Assembly (NCBI GenBank): GCA_039969355.1
Contig: JBDVOA010000007.1
Location: forward strand, 124,001 to 188,000
Direction: 5' to 3'
Origin: JL08 sp039969355
GTDB taxonomy: Bacteria; Pseudomonadota; Alphaproteobacteria; Rhodobacterales; Rhodobacteraceae
DNA length: 64,000 nucleotides
The position numbers were made by a program, and so were the translations under genes. The notes under the pieces are model-generated. The model was given only the letters and a program-made list of their open reading frames with translations. It had not been told where the DNA came from and made no database searches. Below are positions 43,068 to 51,447 of the stretch, in pieces. The first letter of the stretch is position 1; every line of letters starts with the position of its first letter.

Positions 43068-43709
43068 CTAGGTCGGCCAAGCGACAGGCACACGATCTTT
43101 GATCCGCTTCAGCTTAAGCAATTCGCTGTAGTTGTGGATCTTGTGGTCCTCACCATCATCAACCTGATCGGGCTGTATCCAGTAACGGCTCCCGATAGTG
43201 CGAAAACCCATGAATTTAGGTGGCGCATAACAAACCTCATCATCTACGCGACAGATATTTATCACCCATCCTTCATTCGGCATGCGAGGTTTGGTGCGAC
43301 AGGTCTGGGGTGAAGCAAATGCGATGGTCGGCACTTTGAGCGACATCCCGACAATCTGTGCAGAGGCCGCGCCAAGCGAATGGCCTACGATGAATTTAGG
43401 CCGAACACCCTTGGCAAACATATAGACCATCTGGGCATGCTCCAGAAAACCCGCGTGCCACAAGGCACCGCTGTCGCCAGGGATAACTTCGAACCCATGC
43501 GTTTCAGCGCTCATGTGGTCCGACACGTTCAGATTGAAATCAAACCAGTCCGATAGTTCGTTCGTGCCGGGAATGATCAAACCGCCGTTCTTAAGATAGA
43601 CCGCCTGAACCCCCGCGACATCAATCCGCTCTTTTACGTCGGCGTTATTGGTGCCCGCATACGTGTGCGCAATCATGCCTGCGGCGTCAAGTAATTTGAC
43701 CTGAGCCAT
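43068..43709 (-). CDS. Lipase (class 3)-like alpha/beta hydrolase
   Basis: Protein of 213 residues. ATG 43709 has GGAGG 7 nt upstream, and the longer open frame before it lacks a ribosome site. FIVGHSLGAASAQIVGM is the GxSxG nucleophile elbow as in lipase_3 proteins. FASPQTCRTKPRMP and NICRVDDEVCYAPP follow, where the Asp of the triad is probably the one in RVDDEV. The His may be HKIHNY near the end. No signal peptide. It converges with the GlcD-like gene and is divergent from the large oxidoreductase gene. Confidence 0.75.
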   Translation of the reverse strand: MAQVKLLDAAGMIAHTYAGTNNADVKERIDVAGVQAVYLKNGGLIIPGTNELSDWFDFNLNVSDHMSAETHGFEVIPGDSGALWHAGFLEHAQMVYMFAKGVRPKFIVGHSLGAASAQIVGMSLKVPTIAFASPQTCRTKPRMPNEGWVINICRVDDEVCYAPPKFMGFRTIGSRYWIQPDQVDDGEDHKIHNYSELLKLKRIKDRVPVAWPT

Positions 43710-43913
43710 ACTGAATCCTCCGTCCTGCTGAAATAAAATCTTTGAATAAGTCAATTTAAGCACGCAGGTTGCCTTGGAGTCGAGTGCGCGTGCAACGCAC
43801 AAGTATTCTGGAGGTCGGAATGTCGCTTTCCCATCATGAGCGGTCGGGCTGGTTTTGCAGCATTGAACAGTGCGATGTATTCCTGTCATTGGATCGATAC
43901 GGAGTCGCTTGCC

Positions 43914-46403
43914 ATGAAAACCCACGTGAAAGCTCTTGTTGTTGGCGGCGGTGCCGTTGGAACGTCAATCGCCTATCATCTGGCCAAGGCAGGATGGGAA
44001 GATGTTGTCCTGCTGGAACGCGATGAACTGACATCCGGCTCGACCTGGCATGCGGCTGGTCTTCTTCCACTGTTCAACATGTCCTACGCGACGACCCATA
44101 TTCACAAATATTCGGTCGATTTTTACAAATCGCTTGAAGAAGAGACAGGTTTGAACGCCGGGTTTTCAGTTGTTGGGAACTTGCGGATGGCGCAGACAAA
44201 GGCCCGCATGGATGAGTATATGCTCTACGCGTCCACGGCAGAAACCTGTGATGTTCCCTACGAATGGATGAGTCCGGTACAGATCAGGGACCGCTGGCCG
44301 CTGATCCGGACAGATGACCTCGAGGGCGCAATTTATCATCCGACTGACGGCTATATTAACCCCGCCGATGTCACCATGGCGATGGCCAAAGGTGCACGCC
44401 AACGTGGCGTGGGGATTGAACGGAAGTGGCAGGTCGATGGCTATCATTGGACCGGCAATCATTGGGATGTAACCTGCACCAAGATGATTGAAAAGGGCGG
44501 CAATCTGGTGCCGTCCGACGAACAGATTGTGATCCATGCAGAACATGTGGTGACGGCAACGGGCAATCATGCGCAGCGCACGGCCAAGCTGCTGGGCATC
44601 AAGATGCCAGCAATACCGGTCGAACATCAGTTCATCGTGATGGACAAGGATCCGGCGCTGGTTGAGTTTCGCAGGTCCAATCCCGAGCACCCTGTGATCC
44701 GCGATGCCGATGCGCAATCTTATGTGCGCGAGGAACGTGGCGGCTGGATATTGGGCGTCTATGAAAAGAACGCGCCAGCGCGGTTCGAACACGGCGTGCC
44801 GGACAGTTTTCGTGCCGACCTTTTCCAGCTTGATCTTGAACGGATCGAAGACCAATACGCCGCCATGATCCATCGCGTTCCATCGTGCGAGGAATGCGGC
44901 CTCAAGGACGATTTTAACGGACCGATCTGCTATACACCTGACGGCAATCCGCTGGTCGGACCCGCTCCGGGACTACGCAATATGTGGCTCGCCGAAGGGT
45001 TTAGTTTTGGCATTACCGCTGCAGGCGGTACCGGCTACTACCTTGCCCAACAGATGGTCGAGGGTGAGGCCGAGATTGACATGGCCTCACTTGATCCCAA
45101 ACGCTACGGCAGCTGGATGACAACTGAATTTGCCGCGCGCAAGAATGAAGAATGTTACGATCACGTCTACATCCTGCACCATCCGGACGAAGAGCGGCCG
45201 GCGGCACGGCCGCTGCGGACATCTCCTGCCTATGACCGCCAGGCTGCGCGCGGTGCGCAATTTGGCTGGGCTGGTGGTTGGGAGCGTCCAAACTACTACG
45301 CTCCGCAAGGTTTCAGCGATCATGACAGTCGGTCCTTTCGGCGGGGGGCGTGGTGGAAATATGCAGTCGATGAGGCAAAGGCGGTGCGCGAAACCGCCGG
45401 TCTGATCGATGCGACAGCGTTTACGAAACACATTGTCAAAGGACCGGGCGCTACCGCGTTTCTGGATTGGTTCACCACGAACAAACTTCCGCGTGTGGGG
45501 CGAATTAACCTGACATATGCGTTGACGGCGCATGGGACCACGCGCACGGAATACACCATAGTGCGCCTTAAGGATGATGAATATTATCTAGTCAGTGCGG
45601 GGGCCTGGGCGGATTACGATGCTGATTATCTGCAAAAGGCAATTGAAGACAACGAGGCTGAGTTCGGTCGCATAGAGATGCAAAACGTCACGACACAATG
45701 GGGTGTGTTTGCGATTGCCGGACCAAAGTCACGCGATATTCTGAAATCGGTAATCAACGACGCCGATCCGCAAACTGCCTTGTCCAACAAGCGGTTCCCA
45801 TGGCTCAGCGCGAAACAGATCGAGCTTGGAATGTGTCCGGTCAACGCCATTCGCGTCGCCTATACGGGTGAATTAGGGTGGGAACTGCACCATCCCATCG
45901 AGATGCAAAACTACCTATTTGACCTTCTGGAAAAGGCGGGTGAAGCACATGGGATGAAGCTGGTCGGTGCACGGGCGCAAAACTGGTTGCGACAAGAGAA
46001 ATCATATCGTGCTTTTGGCACTGAGTTGGGCCGTGATGCGACACCGCTTGAAGCTGACCTTCCTCGATTTGTCGATCTTGGCAAAGAGTTCCATGGCAAG
46101 TCCGCGCTCGAGAAAATCGGTATCCGTTCAAAATGCGTAACGATCCTAATCAATGGGCCGGAAGATGCGGATCCATGGGGGCGCGAGGCGCTTTATCACG
46201 ACGGAACTCGGGTTGGTCGCCTAACATCTGGCGGCTATTCGGTTGCTTTTGGAAAGTCTATTGGAATGGGGTATGTCACACCTGATTTTGCGGTACCCGG
46301 GACCAAACTTCAGGTTAAGATGCAGGATCAGCTTTGGAACGCAGAAGTGACTGAGGATAGCCCCTACGATCCAACCAACGCCGTCATCCGTCAGGACGGA
46401 TAA
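43914..46403 (+). CDS. FAD-dependent oxidoreductase with C-terminal aminomethyltransferase (GcvT) domain, dimethylglycine/sarcosine dehydrogenase-like
   Basis: Two-module enzyme of 829 residues. ATG 43914 has GGAG upstream and starts the DAO-type FAD fold (KALVVGGGAVGTSIAYHLAK). GSTWHAAGLLPLFN contains the His that carries covalent flavin in dimethylglycine dehydrogenases. A middle FAO_M-like region has GWAGGWERPNYYAPQGF. The GcvT-type half includes GPGATAFLDWFTTNKLPRVG, the substrate motif NAIRVAYTGELGWELHHPI, and a beta-barrel end. Such enzymes demethylate N-methyl amines and pass the one-carbon unit to tetrahydrofolate. The exact substrate is open. Confidence 0.9.
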   Translation: MKTHVKALVVGGGAVGTSIAYHLAKAGWEDVVLLERDELTSGSTWHAAGLLPLFNMSYATTHIHKYSVDFYKSLEEETGLNAGFSVVGNLRMAQTKARMDEYMLYASTAETCDVPYEWMSPVQIRDRWPLIRTDDLEGAIYHPTDGYINPADVTMAMAKGARQRGVGIERKWQVDGYHWTGNHWDVTCTKMIEKGGNLVPSDEQIVIHAEHVVTATGNHAQRTAKLLGIKMPAIPVEHQFIVMDKDPALVEFRRSNPEHPVIRDADAQSYVREERGGWILGVYEKNAPARFEHGVPDSFRADLFQLDLERIEDQYAAMIHRVPSCEECGLKDDFNGPICYTPDGNPLVGPAPGLRNMWLAEGFSFGITAAGGTGYYLAQQMVEGEAEIDMASLDPKRYGSWMTTEFAARKNEECYDHVYILHHPDEERPAARPLRTSPAYDRQAARGAQFGWAGGWERPNYYAPQGFSDHDSRSFRRGAWWKYAVDEAKAVRETAGLIDATAFTKHIVKGPGATAFLDWFTTNKLPRVGRINLTYALTAHGTTRTEYTIVRLKDDEYYLVSAGAWADYDADYLQKAIEDNEAEFGRIEMQNVTTQWGVFAIAGPKSRDILKSVINDADPQTALSNKRFPWLSAKQIELGMCPVNAIRVAYTGELGWELHHPIEMQNYLFDLLEKAGEAHGMKLVGARAQNWLRQEKSYRAFGTELGRDATPLEADLPRFVDLGKEFHGKSALEKIGIRSKCVTILINGPEDADPWGREALYHDGTRVGRLTSGGYSVAFGKSIGMGYVTPDFAVPGTKLQVKMQDQLWNAEVTEDSPYDPTNAVIRQDG

Positions 46404-46425
46404 GCGGCCAACACGTATAAACAAG

Positions 46426-46452
46426 GGCCCCCGACTACAATCGGGGGTCTTT
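46426..46452. terminator. Rho-independent-like hairpin between convergent genes
   Basis: GGCCCCCGA pairs with TCGGGGGTC (one G-T pair) around CTACAA, 22 bases after the oxidoreductase stop. TTT follows on the plus strand, and the DUF938 gene ends at 46470 on the minus strand, so it may serve both. Confidence 0.7.
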
Positions 46453-46469
46453 GGAGTTTTAGATTGGGG

Positions 46470-47126
46470 TTACGTGGGCCGTGAGAATACCAAGGCCAAA
46501 TTGTTGGCCGGCATTTCAACAACCTCTTTGACGTCGAGCCCAGCCTCGCAGCCCACCTCAAGCGTACTGACATCATCCTTGTATCCGATTTCAGCGTCCT
46601 GGTCCGTCAAGCTGCGGTGAAAGGCTAGATCGCCTTCACTGGTCAACACCCCGCCGCGCATGAAAGGGCCATAGATGATCAACTTGCCCCCAGATGTCAG
46701 TGCCCGCGCGGCCTGTGTGATCAGTGTTTGCGCTTCTCTGCCACTGATCAAGTGCAACAGATTTATCAACATAATCAGGGACTGCCCGGCAAATTCGTCG
46801 CTCCATTTACCTTCGCAGGCGTCCAGTGGAACAGCGGATTTCAGATTGGCCAGTCCTGCCTCATCAGCGTATGCGTCAATGCTTGCAATGCGAGACGGGT
46901 CGATTTCGGTGGGTTGCCAGTTCAAATCCGGGAACTGAGCGGCAAAACGCACGATATGCTGCCCAGTGCCACTGGCAAGCTCAAGCGCATTACCGGAGTG
47001 CGGCGCATGTTGTGTCAACAGTTGGTTCAGAGCATCGACATTCCGGGTTGCTGATGGTGCCTCGAGTTTTGCACCCGCTGCCATATGGGCAACGCTTGCC
47101 GAGCAGGGCGGGGGGCGATGTGGCAT
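46470..47126 (-). CDS. DUF938 family SAM-dependent methyltransferase-like protein
   Basis: Protein of 218 residues. ATG 47126 is supported by GGAGG 8 nt upstream. NALELASGTGQHIVRFAAQF is the SAM-binding motif I, preceded by the DUF938 hallmark PSATRNVDALNQLLTQHAP. LINLLHLISGREAQTLITQA and GGKLIIYGPFMRGGVLTSEG are further conserved DUF938 segments. The substrate is unknown for the family. It converges with the large oxidoreductase gene and is divergent from psd. Confidence 0.85.
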   Translation of the reverse strand: MPHRPPPCSASVAHMAAGAKLEAPSATRNVDALNQLLTQHAPHSGNALELASGTGQHIVRFAAQFPDLNWQPTEIDPSRIASIDAYADEAGLANLKSAVPLDACEGKWSDEFAGQSLIMLINLLHLISGREAQTLITQAARALTSGGKLIIYGPFMRGGVLTSEGDLAFHRSLTDQDAEIGYKDDVSTLEVGCEAGLDVKEVVEMPANNLALVFSRPT

Positions 47127-47284
47127 TGGCAATACCTCCAGCCGTAGGTGCGAAGCAGACAATCTGTCGGAACTCCGCCAATAACACGTTGCGTAATGTT
47201 TGTGCCAGAGTTTCTTAGAGCGTTGATATCGAGGATCAAACTGGCTAAACAGCGGCACTTAAGTCCGAAAGGCGAATTCCAAAA

Positions 47285-47977
47285 ATGACAATGCTGGGAA
47301 CGTTCCTAAAACCGATGCATCCTGAGGGGCGCAAGTTTGTGGCAATATTTGCCGCGATCACTATCGCCCTGTTTCTGATTTCAGAGTTTCTGGGATGGGT
47401 TGGCGTCGGACTGACCGTTTGGTGTTACTATTTTTTCCGCGATCCAAAGCGTACCACGCCCTTGCGCGCGGGTCTTATTATCAGCCCGGCTGACGGCATC
47501 GTCTCGCTGATCGAAAAGGCCGTACCACCTGCAGAATTGGGCATGGCCTCTGACGCACTGACGCGCGTGAGCGTGTTCATGAATGTGTTTAACTGCCATG
47601 TGAACCGCGCCCCGATTGAGGGTAGAATAGCCTCTGTCGCCTACCGTCCGGGAAAGTTCTTCAATGCCTCGCTCGACAAGGCGAGTTCGGACAATGAGCG
47701 CAATAGCCTTTGCATTGAAATGGATGACAAGCGTCAGATCGCCGTTGTTCAGATTGCGGGTCTTGTCGCGCGCCGAATTGTCTGTTTTGTAAAGGATAAT
47801 CAACATCTTAGAACCGGAGAGCGATTTGGTTTGATCCGTTTCGGATCCCGTGTCGATGTTTACCTTCCCGATGGTGTTCAACCTTTGGTCAGCGTTGGGC
47901 AGGCGATGGTAGCAGGCGAAACAGTTTTGGCAGATTTGACCTCGCAGGAAGACGCGCGCGCCGCGTACACCGGGTGA
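47285..47977 (+). CDS. psd: Phosphatidylserine decarboxylase proenzyme, short (archaeal/alphaproteobacterial) type
   Basis: Membrane-associated pyruvoyl enzyme of 230 residues making phosphatidylethanolamine. Two N-terminal hydrophobic helices are followed by VWCYYFFRDPKRTTP and SPADGIVSLI, then VSVFMNVFNCHVNRAPIEGR. The self-cleavage site is Gly-Ser in LIRFGSRVDVYLP, where the Ser becomes the pyruvoyl group. The length matches the PSD-A group. It is followed after 3 bases by pssA, which makes its substrate, forming a two-step lipid operon. Confidence 0.95.
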   Translation: MTMLGTFLKPMHPEGRKFVAIFAAITIALFLISEFLGWVGVGLTVWCYYFFRDPKRTTPLRAGLIISPADGIVSLIEKAVPPAELGMASDALTRVSVFMNVFNCHVNRAPIEGRIASVAYRPGKFFNASLDKASSDNERNSLCIEMDDKRQIAVVQIAGLVARRIVCFVKDNQHLRTGERFGLIRFGSRVDVYLPDGVQPLVSVGQAMVAGETVLADLTSQEDARAAYTG

Positions 47978-47980
47978 GTC

Positions 47981-48727
47981 ATGCAAGATGATCTGACACC
48001 TTCAAAAACGGAAATGCCCATCGTTCAGCTGCTGCCGAACATGGTGACGCTGGCGGCAATTTGCGCCGGATTAACGGCCATCCGTTACGGGTTTCAGGGC
48101 CATTTCGGTGCGGCTGTTCTTCTAATCCTTGCTGCGTGCATTCTGGATGGGATTGATGGCAAGCTGGCGCGACTTTTGAAATCAGAAAGCCAAATGGGAG
48201 CGGAGCTGGATTCGCTTGCGGATTTTCTCAACTTTGGTGTTGCGTCGCCAATTCTGATCTACTTGTTCACTCTGCACGAAATGCCCCGAGCCGGGTGGTT
48301 CGCGGTTTTGATGTTCTCGGTGTGCTGCGTGATCCGACTGGCGCGTTTCAATGTAGGCAAGAAGTCCGAAGTTGATGAGAAAAACGACCAATTCTTCGTA
48401 GGTGTGCCAGCACCAGCAGGCGCGTTGTTGGTGTTGCTCCCGATTTTTATCGCGTTTCTGGATGAAGATCTTGCGGGCCTGCCAAACGGCCTGATATGTA
48501 TTTGGATGGCGGTGGTTGGATTGCTTATGATTAGTCACATCCCGACCTATTCCTTCAAAATGATGACGATATCGCGGCCCAACGTTAAGTATTACATGCT
48601 GGCCTCAGCTTGCCTTGTCGCAGCCCTGTTGAACTACCTTTGGCTGACATTGGTCGTGGTGGACCTAATCTATCTTGCCGGGGTGGCCTGGGCTTGGTGG
48701 ACGAGCAGGAGAAATAAGGCCTCTTAG
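47981..48727 (+). CDS. pssA: CDP-diacylglycerol--serine O-phosphatidyltransferase
   Basis: Inner-membrane CDP-alcohol phosphatidyltransferase of 248 residues that makes phosphatidylserine from CDP-diacylglycerol and serine. The full DGxxARx8Gx3Dx3D motif is present: D59-G60, A63-R64, G73, D77 and D81, in LDGIDGKLARLLKSES with QMGAELDSLAD. Seven or eight hydrophobic segments follow. It begins 3 bases after the psd stop. Psd and PssA together give the phosphatidylethanolamine branch of the membrane lipid pathway. Confidence 0.95.
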   Translation: MQDDLTPSKTEMPIVQLLPNMVTLAAICAGLTAIRYGFQGHFGAAVLLILAACILDGIDGKLARLLKSESQMGAELDSLADFLNFGVASPILIYLFTLHEMPRAGWFAVLMFSVCCVIRLARFNVGKKSEVDEKNDQFFVGVPAPAGALLVLLPIFIAFLDEDLAGLPNGLICIWMAVVGLLMISHIPTYSFKMMTISRPNVKYYMLASACLVAALLNYLWLTLVVVDLIYLAGVAWAWWTSRRNKAS

Positions 48728-49111
48728 TGGTGACCGCCCTGGCGAAGAAGCGCTGGCCACTAAGGTGGACTGATGACCGCTATACGCTCGAAATAAACCC
48801 TCAAGACCAGAACTCAATTGGTATTTCGACTTTTGTCGCTGCGCAAATTGTGCACCGAGGCGGAATGACGACACATTGGTGCAACACTGATAGATGTTGT
48901 TGTTGATCTGTCGCGTTTGGACTTGTCCTAGTACTCGGCGAATAATAACTGCTCGGCATATCTTTCGCGCGTTTGCGAAAGCGATGGAGATTCGATGTTA
49001 GAGATTGCGGTAATCCGCTAGGTCCAACTTCTGGACCGTCTTGAATCGAAGACCTTCCGAGCGCGATGCCGGAGGCGTCTTTTTTGATGGCATAATCCAC
49101 GAGACTATCCA
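48728..49111. other. Intergenic between pssA and the YjhX-like gene
   Basis: 384 bases without a recognised gene. CCTTCCG and CGGAGG (49051-49073) can form an imperfect hairpin followed by TCTTTTTT, a possible terminator about 25 bases before the YjhX-like start. Such placement could attenuate the toxin gene, which is inference. Confidence 0.45.
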
Positions 49112-49369
49112 ATGAACATCTCAAAAGTCGAGCAGCGTGTTTTGCACGTTTTGGCTCAGGGCGGCGCAATCCACTTCGAGCAACTGCCAAATGGCAAAGT
49201 ACGTGAAGTCGCGTGCTTAAACCGCAACAACCTTGTCCTCGCGGACTGCACCCTTGCGGTGTTTGGACGCCTAAAGAAGCGGCGCTTCAACAAGTCCGTA
49301 TCCGGAGGTCCCTATAGAGTTATCCGCTTGGTTATCACGTCCGTTCGACCTCAATTTAATAACAGATAG
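49112..49369 (+). CDS. yjhX: YjhX/TopAI family toxin (UPF0386)
   Basis: Protein of 85 residues. It starts MNISKVEQRVLHVLAQGGAI, and the central LNRNNLVLADCTLAVFGRLK with RRFNKSVSGGPYRV matches the UPF0386/YjhX family along its whole length. In E. coli YjhX (TopAI) binds and inhibits DNA topoisomerase I, and the neighbour YjhQ counteracts it. Here a GNAT gene of YjhQ type starts 10 bases downstream, giving the same toxin-antitoxin order. The last residues (RPQFNNR) differ from typical ends but the length is normal. Confidence 0.85.
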   Translation: MNISKVEQRVLHVLAQGGAIHFEQLPNGKVREVACLNRNNLVLADCTLAVFGRLKKRRFNKSVSGGPYRVIRLVITSVRPQFNNR

Positions 49370-49379
49370 GTTCTTAAAC

Positions 49380-49925
49380 ATGACTATGAAAGAAAACAAA
49401 ACGACTGGCATCATGATCCGTGAAACAACCTCGGATGATTTCGACGAGGTTCTTGCGCTCTATCCTCAGGCATTTCCAGATGAGGAACTCAGGCCCATTG
49501 TGTCTGCTCTTCTCGATGGAGAGCATGAAACTCTTTCACTCGCAGCATTTGGCGACGATAAATTGGTTGCCCATGTCCTCTTTACCTTTTGCGGAATGCA
49601 AGTTGATGATCGAAATCGCGCGCTTCTTGCACCTCTGGGTGTGATTCCATCTCATCAGGGACTGGGTTTCGGTACATTGATTGTCCGTGCCGGGATTGCT
49701 CGATTGGAAAAGTCGGAGATTGGCCAACTCTTTGTACTTGGCGATCCAGCCTATTATTCGCGCTTTTGCTTTGTGACAGAGCATAACGTGTTGGCACCGT
49801 ACCATATCCCAGAGGAGTGGGCGAATGCATGGCAATCGTTGCAGTTGAGCACAGGTGCGCCTGCTGCTCAAGGGCGCTTGCTTCTCCCTGAGCCATGGAT
49901 GCAACCCGTTTTATGGGGGCCTTGA
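49380..49925 (+). CDS. GNAT acetyltransferase, YjhQ-like antitoxin candidate
   Basis: GNAT-fold protein of 181 residues. IMIRETTSDDFDEVLALYPQ is the start of the fold. LAPLGVIPSHQGLGFGTLIV is the acetyl-CoA loop (Gln-Gly-x-Gly-x-Gly-like). LFVLGDPAYYSRFCFVTEHN is the typical C-terminal half of YhbS/YjhQ-type proteins. Lying 10 bases after the YjhX-like gene, it fits the antitoxin YjhQ. The acetyl-CoA loop looks intact, so it may also be a working acetyltransferase. Confidence 0.85.
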   Translation: MTMKENKTTGIMIRETTSDDFDEVLALYPQAFPDEELRPIVSALLDGEHETLSLAAFGDDKLVAHVLFTFCGMQVDDRNRALLAPLGVIPSHQGLGFGTLIVRAGIARLEKSEIGQLFVLGDPAYYSRFCFVTEHNVLAPYHIPEEWANAWQSLQLSTGAPAAQGRLLLPEPWMQPVLWGP

Positions 49926-50425
49926 AGACTCGATTAACAACCGTATGCAGCTTCATTGAATTGAGGCTGCGGACGAATTTTGACTGAGAAATTGGGATTT
50001 CGGATGGTTCACACGGCGCAGCTATCACACTCGTGTGGCAGTGTAGTAAATTACACACGCAGGAACCCTGGGCCTTGTTCAGGGGCGAAACGCTGTAGAA
50101 GTCCTTCATACTTACAGAAACAGCATCCATCGTGGAGCGCTCAGCATCCGCGGTAGCGAATTGAGAAACTGCCCCGCAAAAAGGGCCTAAGGCAAGCATC
50201 ATCGCTGTAGCATTCTCAGCAGCACCGATTGGCGAGAGGCGAACAGAAACTGGGCGTCGATCTTGGTTGGCCAACTTACTTCATCGAACGAACTCATCAG
50301 GGCAAAATGTGTTGTGGCAGAACGCCGTTCCAGACCATGATTGAGGGCAAGCAGATCTGGAAGGAAAAGTTTGTAAACTGAACTTGGCCTGACAGATGCC
50401 GCCGGAAAAACGGCCAACTGTCAGA
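49926..50425. other. Intergenic, no secure gene
   Basis: 500 bases between the convergent YjhQ-like and YrbL-like genes. A minus-strand frame runs from 50274 into the YjhQ gene in antisense, and another spans 50417-50199. Neither resembles a known family. The stretch may hold gene debris. Confidence 0.45.
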
Positions 50426-51103
50426 TTAAGTCGGAATTACTACAGCTTTCGACATCTGTTCTCGGCGCTTCTTGCGAACTTGTTCAATCTTTCGGTTGTT
50501 CAGGAATCTGAACCAGCGACGTAGAGGGAGATATCTTTTTGATCCAAAACTATCGATCCATACTATGCGAGAAAGACCGTCCACATCAGTTTGATAAACC
50601 AGATTGTCGAGGGTCATCATGCTTCCGACTATGTTGTGCTGCAAGAGTGAGTCGATGAAAGTTTCGAATGCATCGAGATGGCGTCGTTGCAACTGCCCCT
50701 CCTCAATCAACTTTTTGAGGTTAGGTGATAGTGTGCCATCCGGCTCGCTTATTCGTTCGTAAACAAGGCCCAAACCCATGTCGGTCTGAACAATTCCCCT
50801 CACTGCGCAAAGTGGCAGTATTGCACCAGCGTGCTGGTGCTTGGATTTCAGTTCAACATATTCCCGAAACTCACGCAAGAAATCTTGAACTGCCGTGGAA
50901 CGGCGGTAAATGAACCTTTCATGCCACTTTTTTCGACCTATCAGATTGGCAGTTGAAGCATCGTAATCCTCAAGTTTACGGAACTTGATAAGCGATGTCG
51001 GGTCTAGCGGATGTTCATAGACATATTGGTGATTGCCTTGCGCAATAATCGGACTTCCGGACAAGACCAAAACGGATTCAATAGCGTGCTTCTTGATTGA
51101 CAT
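50426..51103 (-). CDS. YrbL family protein (PhoP-regulon type, kinase-like fold)
   Basis: Protein of 225 residues. LSGSPIIAQGNHQYVYEHPL and SLIKFRKLEDYDASTANLI correspond to the nucleotide-binding lobe start of YrbL proteins, which have a distant protein kinase-like fold. DFLREFREYVELKSKH, GLGLVYERISEPDGTLSPNL and a DNLVYQTD-like catalytic loop (LDNLVYQTDVDGLSRIVWID) follow. In enterobacteria YrbL belongs to the Mg-responsive PhoP regulon and its function is unknown. There is no operon partner, and the ribosome site is weak. Confidence 0.8.
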   Translation of the reverse strand: MSIKKHAIESVLVLSGSPIIAQGNHQYVYEHPLDPTSLIKFRKLEDYDASTANLIGRKKWHERFIYRRSTAVQDFLREFREYVELKSKHQHAGAILPLCAVRGIVQTDMGLGLVYERISEPDGTLSPNLKKLIEEGQLQRRHLDAFETFIDSLLQHNIVGSMMTLDNLVYQTDVDGLSRIVWIDSFGSKRYLPLRRWFRFLNNRKIEQVRKKRREQMSKAVVIPT

Positions 51104-51447
51104 AAGCTAATTCTTTGGATGGTGGGGCAATGTTCGTCAACTTGGCGCGAGGCCGACGAAAAGGGTGGTAAGAAAACACTTCTACGCAGTCTTAAATATT
51201 AGAATGAACGATGATTGGGGGCACCCTAATCGCCTCTTTTAAGACGCGCAACTTGGATTTCTGGATTGGAGGATTGGCCTGCGGTGCCACGCGGTTCAGC
51301 TTCGCTGCAGCAAAGAAAAGCTCGGTGTGCCACGGTGTTTTTAGAAGGGTCGCGCAGTCCCGAAAAGATAAATTAAGGAAGAAAGGGCCCCACAATTGCG
51401 GAGCCCTCGAAATCCTGAATTGATGCTGCCCGATGGGCTAATCAACA
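51104..51447. other. Intergenic upstream of the YrbL-like gene and downstream of the BMP gene
   Basis: 344 bases with no recognised gene. It contains the terminator of the purine operon at 51376-51407. Confidence 0.5.
51376..51407 (-). terminator. Terminator of the xdh-BMP transporter operon
   Basis: On the minus strand AGGGCTCC pairs with GGGGCCCT (one G-T pair) around GCAATTGT, followed by TTCTTCCTTAATTT. It lies about 40 bases after the BMP gene stop. Confidence 0.7.

Noticed and set aside
49582..50274. Minus-strand frame of 230 codons
   Set aside because: Half of it is antisense to the YjhQ-like gene, and the rest shows no family resemblance.
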